DNA of 17,244 nucleotides, taken from assembly GCA_041821285.1 (NCBI GenBank), contig JBGUER010000054.1:1-17244 (forward strand), read 5' to 3'. Below, one piece after another: positions 14,484 through 17,244 of the stretch. A program made the position numbers and the translations under genes. The DNA is from JAJBWD01 sp041821285 (lineage in GTDB: Bacteria > Bacillota > Clostridia > Clostridiales > Clostridiaceae). The notes below the pieces were generated by a model. The model was not told where the DNA came from, did not search any database, and saw only the letters and a program-made list of their open reading frames with translations. The first letter of the stretch is position 1; each line of letters starts with the position of its first letter.

Positions 14484-16610
14484 ATGAATAAAAAATCTTA
14501 TCAAGCACATCATAGTAGTTTCGGTTCATATTCAAGTTTTATTTTAGGTAAAGTAGGTAAAGGAGGGGGATTTTCTCTAAGTGATGTAAGGTCTCCAAAA
14601 CAAAATATCTATATTGGATATAAAAGAAATAAAATAAATTTACTACCATTTGCGGACTTAGGCTTTTCAGATAAATTAGCTGAATTTGGATTAGAATCTT
14701 TAGATAATAAAAAATTACATTCTATTAATGTTTATGCAGAAGATGAAATCAATAGAGAAATGAAATGGGCAAGTGATAGTTTTAATGCAGGGGATTTAAA
14801 ATTTAAATTATACAGTCCATTTGGAAAAGTTAAAGATATAGAAAAATTAAGCGATGAAGAAAAAAAATTATTATTAGCACCTGGTATTATAGGAGAAATA
14901 AGTTTAGATAATTCAAATAGCAGTGAAGAAGCAGAAATTTTATTTGGAATGCAACTTGGTGAGAATGCAAGATTATTATCTGACAATGATGAATTTTCAT
15001 TATTAGGTGGAGCTGCAGATACAAGATACGGATTTGCTTGTGAAAAATCAAGTATAGTTCAGGAAAATATTGATTGGATGACTTTTATCGGTATGTCAGA
15101 AAACAATATTAGTGGATCAAATGATCAATTATTAAATAAATTAGGTAATGAAGTTGTTGTTAAGATAAAAGTAAATCCATGTAGTAAAAAAACAATTCAT
15201 TTTGCTCTAGCTACATATCAAGATGGAAACGTAACATCAGGTGTAAAAAGTAAATTTGCTTACACAGAATTATTTAGTGATTTAGAAGAAGCATTAGAAT
15301 TCCTTCTAGAAAATAAAGATTATTATATCAATATGTCTAACATAAAAGATGAAGAATTAGAAAAAAAAGATATAAATGAGTACAGAAAATTTCTTATAGC
15401 TCATGCAACCCACAGTTATTATGCGAATACAGAATTATTATTAGATTCAAACAATAAATATCTTTGGGTAGCCAATGAAGGCGAGTATAGGATGATGAAT
15501 ACTTTTGATTTAACAGTAGATCATTTACATTTTGAAATGGAATATCATCCTTGGACAATGAGAAATGCATTAGATTTATTTGTAAATAGATATTCGTATA
15601 ATGTAGGCGTTAAGGATTTGCAGGGCAAGGAACATAAAGGTGGAATATCATTTACTCATGATATGGGTGTAGGAAATATGTTCTCGCCAAAATCTTATTC
15701 ATCCTATGAAAGATCAAATTTAAGTGGATGCTTTGGTTATATGACTGCAGAACAATTAGTAAACTGGGTTTTATGTGCTTCAGTTTATGCTCTTAATGCA
15801 AAATCATATGATGATTCTAACAGTGAAGTTGGAGATATTGCTTGGGTAAAAGACAATATGGATGTATTTGATCAATGTTATGATTCATTATTAAATAGAG
15901 ATTCAAATGATGCTGGAATAATAGATTTAGATAGTATGCGTTGTGGTACAGGGGCAGAAATAACTACTTATGATAGTTTAGATATAAGTTTAGGTCAAGC
16001 TAGAAATAATTTATATCTTGCAGTTAAAACTTGGTCAGCTTATGTTTGTATGGAGAATCTTTATAATAAAATCGGAAATGAAGAAAAAGCAAAGGAAATG
16101 AATAAAAAAGCATTGAATCTATGTGACACTTTAGTTGGAAAATTTGATGAAGTGGAAAAATATATTCCTGCAGTATTTGAAAAAGGAAACGAATCTAAGA
16201 TTATTCCAGCAATAGAAGGATTGGTATTCCCATATGTTATAGGAGATATAGATGCGGTTTCTTCCACAGGAAGGTATTCAAAATTAGTGAAAATATTAAA
16301 ACAGCATTTAGAAACAATTCTTGTAAAAGGAACTTGTATAGATGAAATCTCAGGTGGATGGAAATTATCTTCAACAAGTACAAATACTTGGATGAGCAAA
16401 ATTTTCATTTGTCAATTTGTTTCAGAAAGCATATTAAAAATGGATTTCACAAAAGAAGACATAGCAGGTTGGGATGAAGTGCATGCAACATGGCAAACAG
16501 GACCTTGTAGTGAGCAATGCGCTACCGACCAAGTCAACAGCCAAACAGGAAAAGACTTAGGCAGTAGACTTTATCCAAGGCTTGTCACAAATATACTTTT
16601 TCTTTTATAA
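14484..16610 (+). CDS. GH52 beta-xylosidase
   Basis: Hydrolyses xylobiose and short xylo-oligosaccharides to xylose with retention of configuration. The 708 residues cover the whole family length and there is no signal peptide, so it is cytoplasmic. Family signatures run from AHHSSFGSYSSFILG (8-22) through NEGEYRMMNTFDLTVD (331-346), GGISFTHDMGVGN (386-398) and AEITTYDSLDISLGQARNN (491-509) to IIPAIEGLVFPY (573-584). By comparison from memory with the Geobacillus enzyme (E335 and D495), the nucleophile is Glu332 and the acid/base Asp497; their spacing is close to the reference. The ribosome binding site is AAAAGGAGA. It is separated from the xyl operon by a 455-base gap, so it probably has its own promoter. 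It complements, and is unrelated in fold to, the GH43 enzyme. Confidence 0.96.
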   Translation: MNKKSYQAHHSSFGSYSSFILGKVGKGGGFSLSDVRSPKQNIYIGYKRNKINLLPFADLGFSDKLAEFGLESLDNKKLHSINVYAEDEINREMKWASDSFNAGDLKFKLYSPFGKVKDIEKLSDEEKKLLLAPGIIGEISLDNSNSSEEAEILFGMQLGENARLLSDNDEFSLLGGAADTRYGFACEKSSIVQENIDWMTFIGMSENNISGSNDQLLNKLGNEVVVKIKVNPCSKKTIHFALATYQDGNVTSGVKSKFAYTELFSDLEEALEFLLENKDYYINMSNIKDEELEKKDINEYRKFLIAHATHSYYANTELLLDSNNKYLWVANEGEYRMMNTFDLTVDHLHFEMEYHPWTMRNALDLFVNRYSYNVGVKDLQGKEHKGGISFTHDMGVGNMFSPKSYSSYERSNLSGCFGYMTAEQLVNWVLCASVYALNAKSYDDSNSEVGDIAWVKDNMDVFDQCYDSLLNRDSNDAGIIDLDSMRCGTGAEITTYDSLDISLGQARNNLYLAVKTWSAYVCMENLYNKIGNEEKAKEMNKKALNLCDTLVGKFDEVEKYIPAVFEKGNESKIIPAIEGLVFPYVIGDIDAVSSTGRYSKLVKILKQHLETILVKGTCIDEISGGWKLSSTSTNTWMSKIFICQFVSESILKMDFTKEDIAGWDEVHATWQTGPCSEQCATDQVNSQTGKDLGSRLYPRLVTNILFLL

Positions 16611-16671
16611 GGGGACAGGTATCAAATTTATATAATATACAAATGTAATAAAAAAATCTTTCGCAATTTTA

Positions 16672-16707
16672 AAGGCTACTGAAAAATGTTATTTTTTCAG
16701 TAGCCTT
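16672..16707 (+). terminator. Terminator after the GH52 gene
   Basis: A perfect 15-bp stem, AAGGCTACTGAAAAA (16672-16686) with TTTTTCAGTAGCCTT (16693-16707), encloses a 6-base loop. It starts 62 bases after the stop codon. The U-tract lies inside the 3' arm rather than after it, and AAATTTT follows nearby. It may work in both directions. Confidence 0.8.
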
Positions 16708-16761
16708 CAAATTTTGTGGGGTATTATGACACTTTATACTAAATTATTGACGTTTTATCAG

Positions 16762-16803
16762 TTATATCTATTATTGACACTAATAAGTAATAATAGATAT
16801 AAT
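16762..16803 (+). promoter_or_regulatory. Promoter inside a perfect 14-bp inverted repeat
   Basis: TTGACA (16774-16779), an 18-base spacer and TATAAT (16798-16803) form a strong promoter. A perfect inverted repeat, TTATATCTATTATT (16762-16775) and AATAATAGATATAA (16789-16802) with a 13-base spacer, overlaps both boxes. Bound protein would mask the whole promoter, so a dedicated repressor is likely. The transcription start is near 16810. Confidence 0.8.
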
Positions 16804-16854
16804 GTAATATATAGTTTTATAGGAATAATATTATATTTTTTAGGGAGGAATTAT

Positions 16855-17244
16855 ATGTATTGTAAATATTGTGGAACAGAAATTAAAGAAGATGAAAAAT
16901 TTTGTGGAAACTGTGGTAAGTTAGCAGTGGAAGAAAATGTAACAGTATCGCCAAAAGAAAAAGTAAACGTTGAAAATTTTAAAGGGTATATCAGCGAAAT
17001 ACTAACAGTTTTAAAAAATATATTTAAAGAACCAGTAACAACTACAGAAAATGCGCCAAATTTATTAAAAAAACAGTCATCATTTATATTAATAGGAATA
17101 CTTTCAGTGTTATATGGTTTACTAAATATATGGGCAATAAAAGCTGCAACAAATGCATCTCTATCTTTATTATCAGCATTTGGAAACAACTTAGATATGT
17201 TTGGATATGGAAATATGTTTGGATTTAAAATGCCTTATGGTAAA
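16855..17244 (+). CDS. Zinc-ribbon domain membrane protein (partial, runs off right edge)
   Basis: The first 130 codons of a larger protein of unknown role. The start is ATG 16855 after a strong AGGGAGGA ribosome binding site. Residues 1-22 are a zinc ribbon with two CxxC pairs (MYCKYCGTEIKEDEKFCGNCG). A charged linker follows, then a hydrophobic segment (SSFILIGILSVLYGLLNIWAI, about 82-102) that is the first membrane span, and a glycine/phenylalanine-rich stretch. This layout (N-terminal zinc ribbon, then membrane spans) is common in uncharacterised Firmicute proteins. It has its own promoter after a terminator and is unlikely to belong to the xylose cluster. Confidence 0.85.
   Translation, partial: MYCKYCGTEIKEDEKFCGNCGKLAVEENVTVSPKEKVNVENFKGYISEILTVLKNIFKEPVTTTENAPNLLKKQSSFILIGILSVLYGLLNIWAIKAATNASLSLLSAFGNNLDMFGYGNMFGFKMPYGK

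Noticed and set aside
14331..14513. Minus-strand open frame overlapping the GH52 start
   Set aside because: It covers intergenic hairpin sequence, has no convincing ribosome binding site and has a chance-like composition.
16611..16622. GGGGACAGG motif after the GH52 stop, reminiscent of ends near REP-type transposases
   Set aside because: Only one copy occurs, with no partner repeat or transposase, so no mobile element can be supported.
16851..17189. Minus-strand open frame opposite the zinc-ribbon gene
   Set aside because: The plus strand encodes an obvious two-CxxC zinc ribbon with a strong ribosome binding site, so the reverse frame is a shadow.

Overview
The window is strongly AT-rich, with A/T-ending codons, strong AGGAGG-type ribosome binding sites and T-box leaders. 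This points to a low-GC Gram-positive bacterium, most likely a Clostridium-type Firmicute. No mobile element, tRNA, rRNA or CRISPR array is visible.

Layout. (1) Positions 1-750, minus strand: the first 20 codons of a gene that runs off the left edge. It is preceded by two complete T-box riboswitches in tandem, both with a CUC (leucine) specifier, and one sigma-A-type promoter. (2) Positions 838-3150, plus strand: a dCache-type methyl-accepting chemotaxis protein closed by a strong terminator. (3) Positions 3254-4795: a lipoprotein glycosidase of GH26 type with a C-terminal carbohydrate-binding module. It has its own promoter inside an AT-rich dyad. (4) Positions 4808-14028: a collinear xylose/xylo-oligosaccharide cluster of xylA (xylose isomerase), xylB (xylulokinase), an ABC sugar-binding lipoprotein, two ABC permeases, a GH43 beta-xylosidase and a ROK-family repressor (XylR-like). 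The xylA promoter carries an inverted repeat across its -10 box, a good operator candidate. (5) Positions 14029-14483: a long gap with hairpins and a 46-codon stretch that looks like the 3' end of a lost gene. (6) Positions 14484-16610: a GH52 beta-xylosidase, closed by a terminator. (7) Positions 16762-17244: a zinc-ribbon membrane protein, cut by the right edge. Its promoter sits inside a perfect 14-bp inverted repeat.

How it fits together (inference): the GH26-like lipoprotein trims a polysaccharide at the cell surface. The ABC importer brings in oligosaccharides, probably using a shared ATPase encoded elsewhere because none is present here. Two unrelated cytoplasmic beta-xylosidases (inverting GH43, retaining GH52) release xylose, and XylA and XylB convert it to xylulose 5-phosphate. 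The ROK protein probably represses the cluster until xylose is present, and the neighbouring chemoreceptor may sense a related ligand. The most unusual point is that the only secreted hydrolase is GH26-like, with no GH10 or GH11 endo-xylanase. The target may therefore be an unusual polymer such as beta-1,3-xylan or a mixed glycan.
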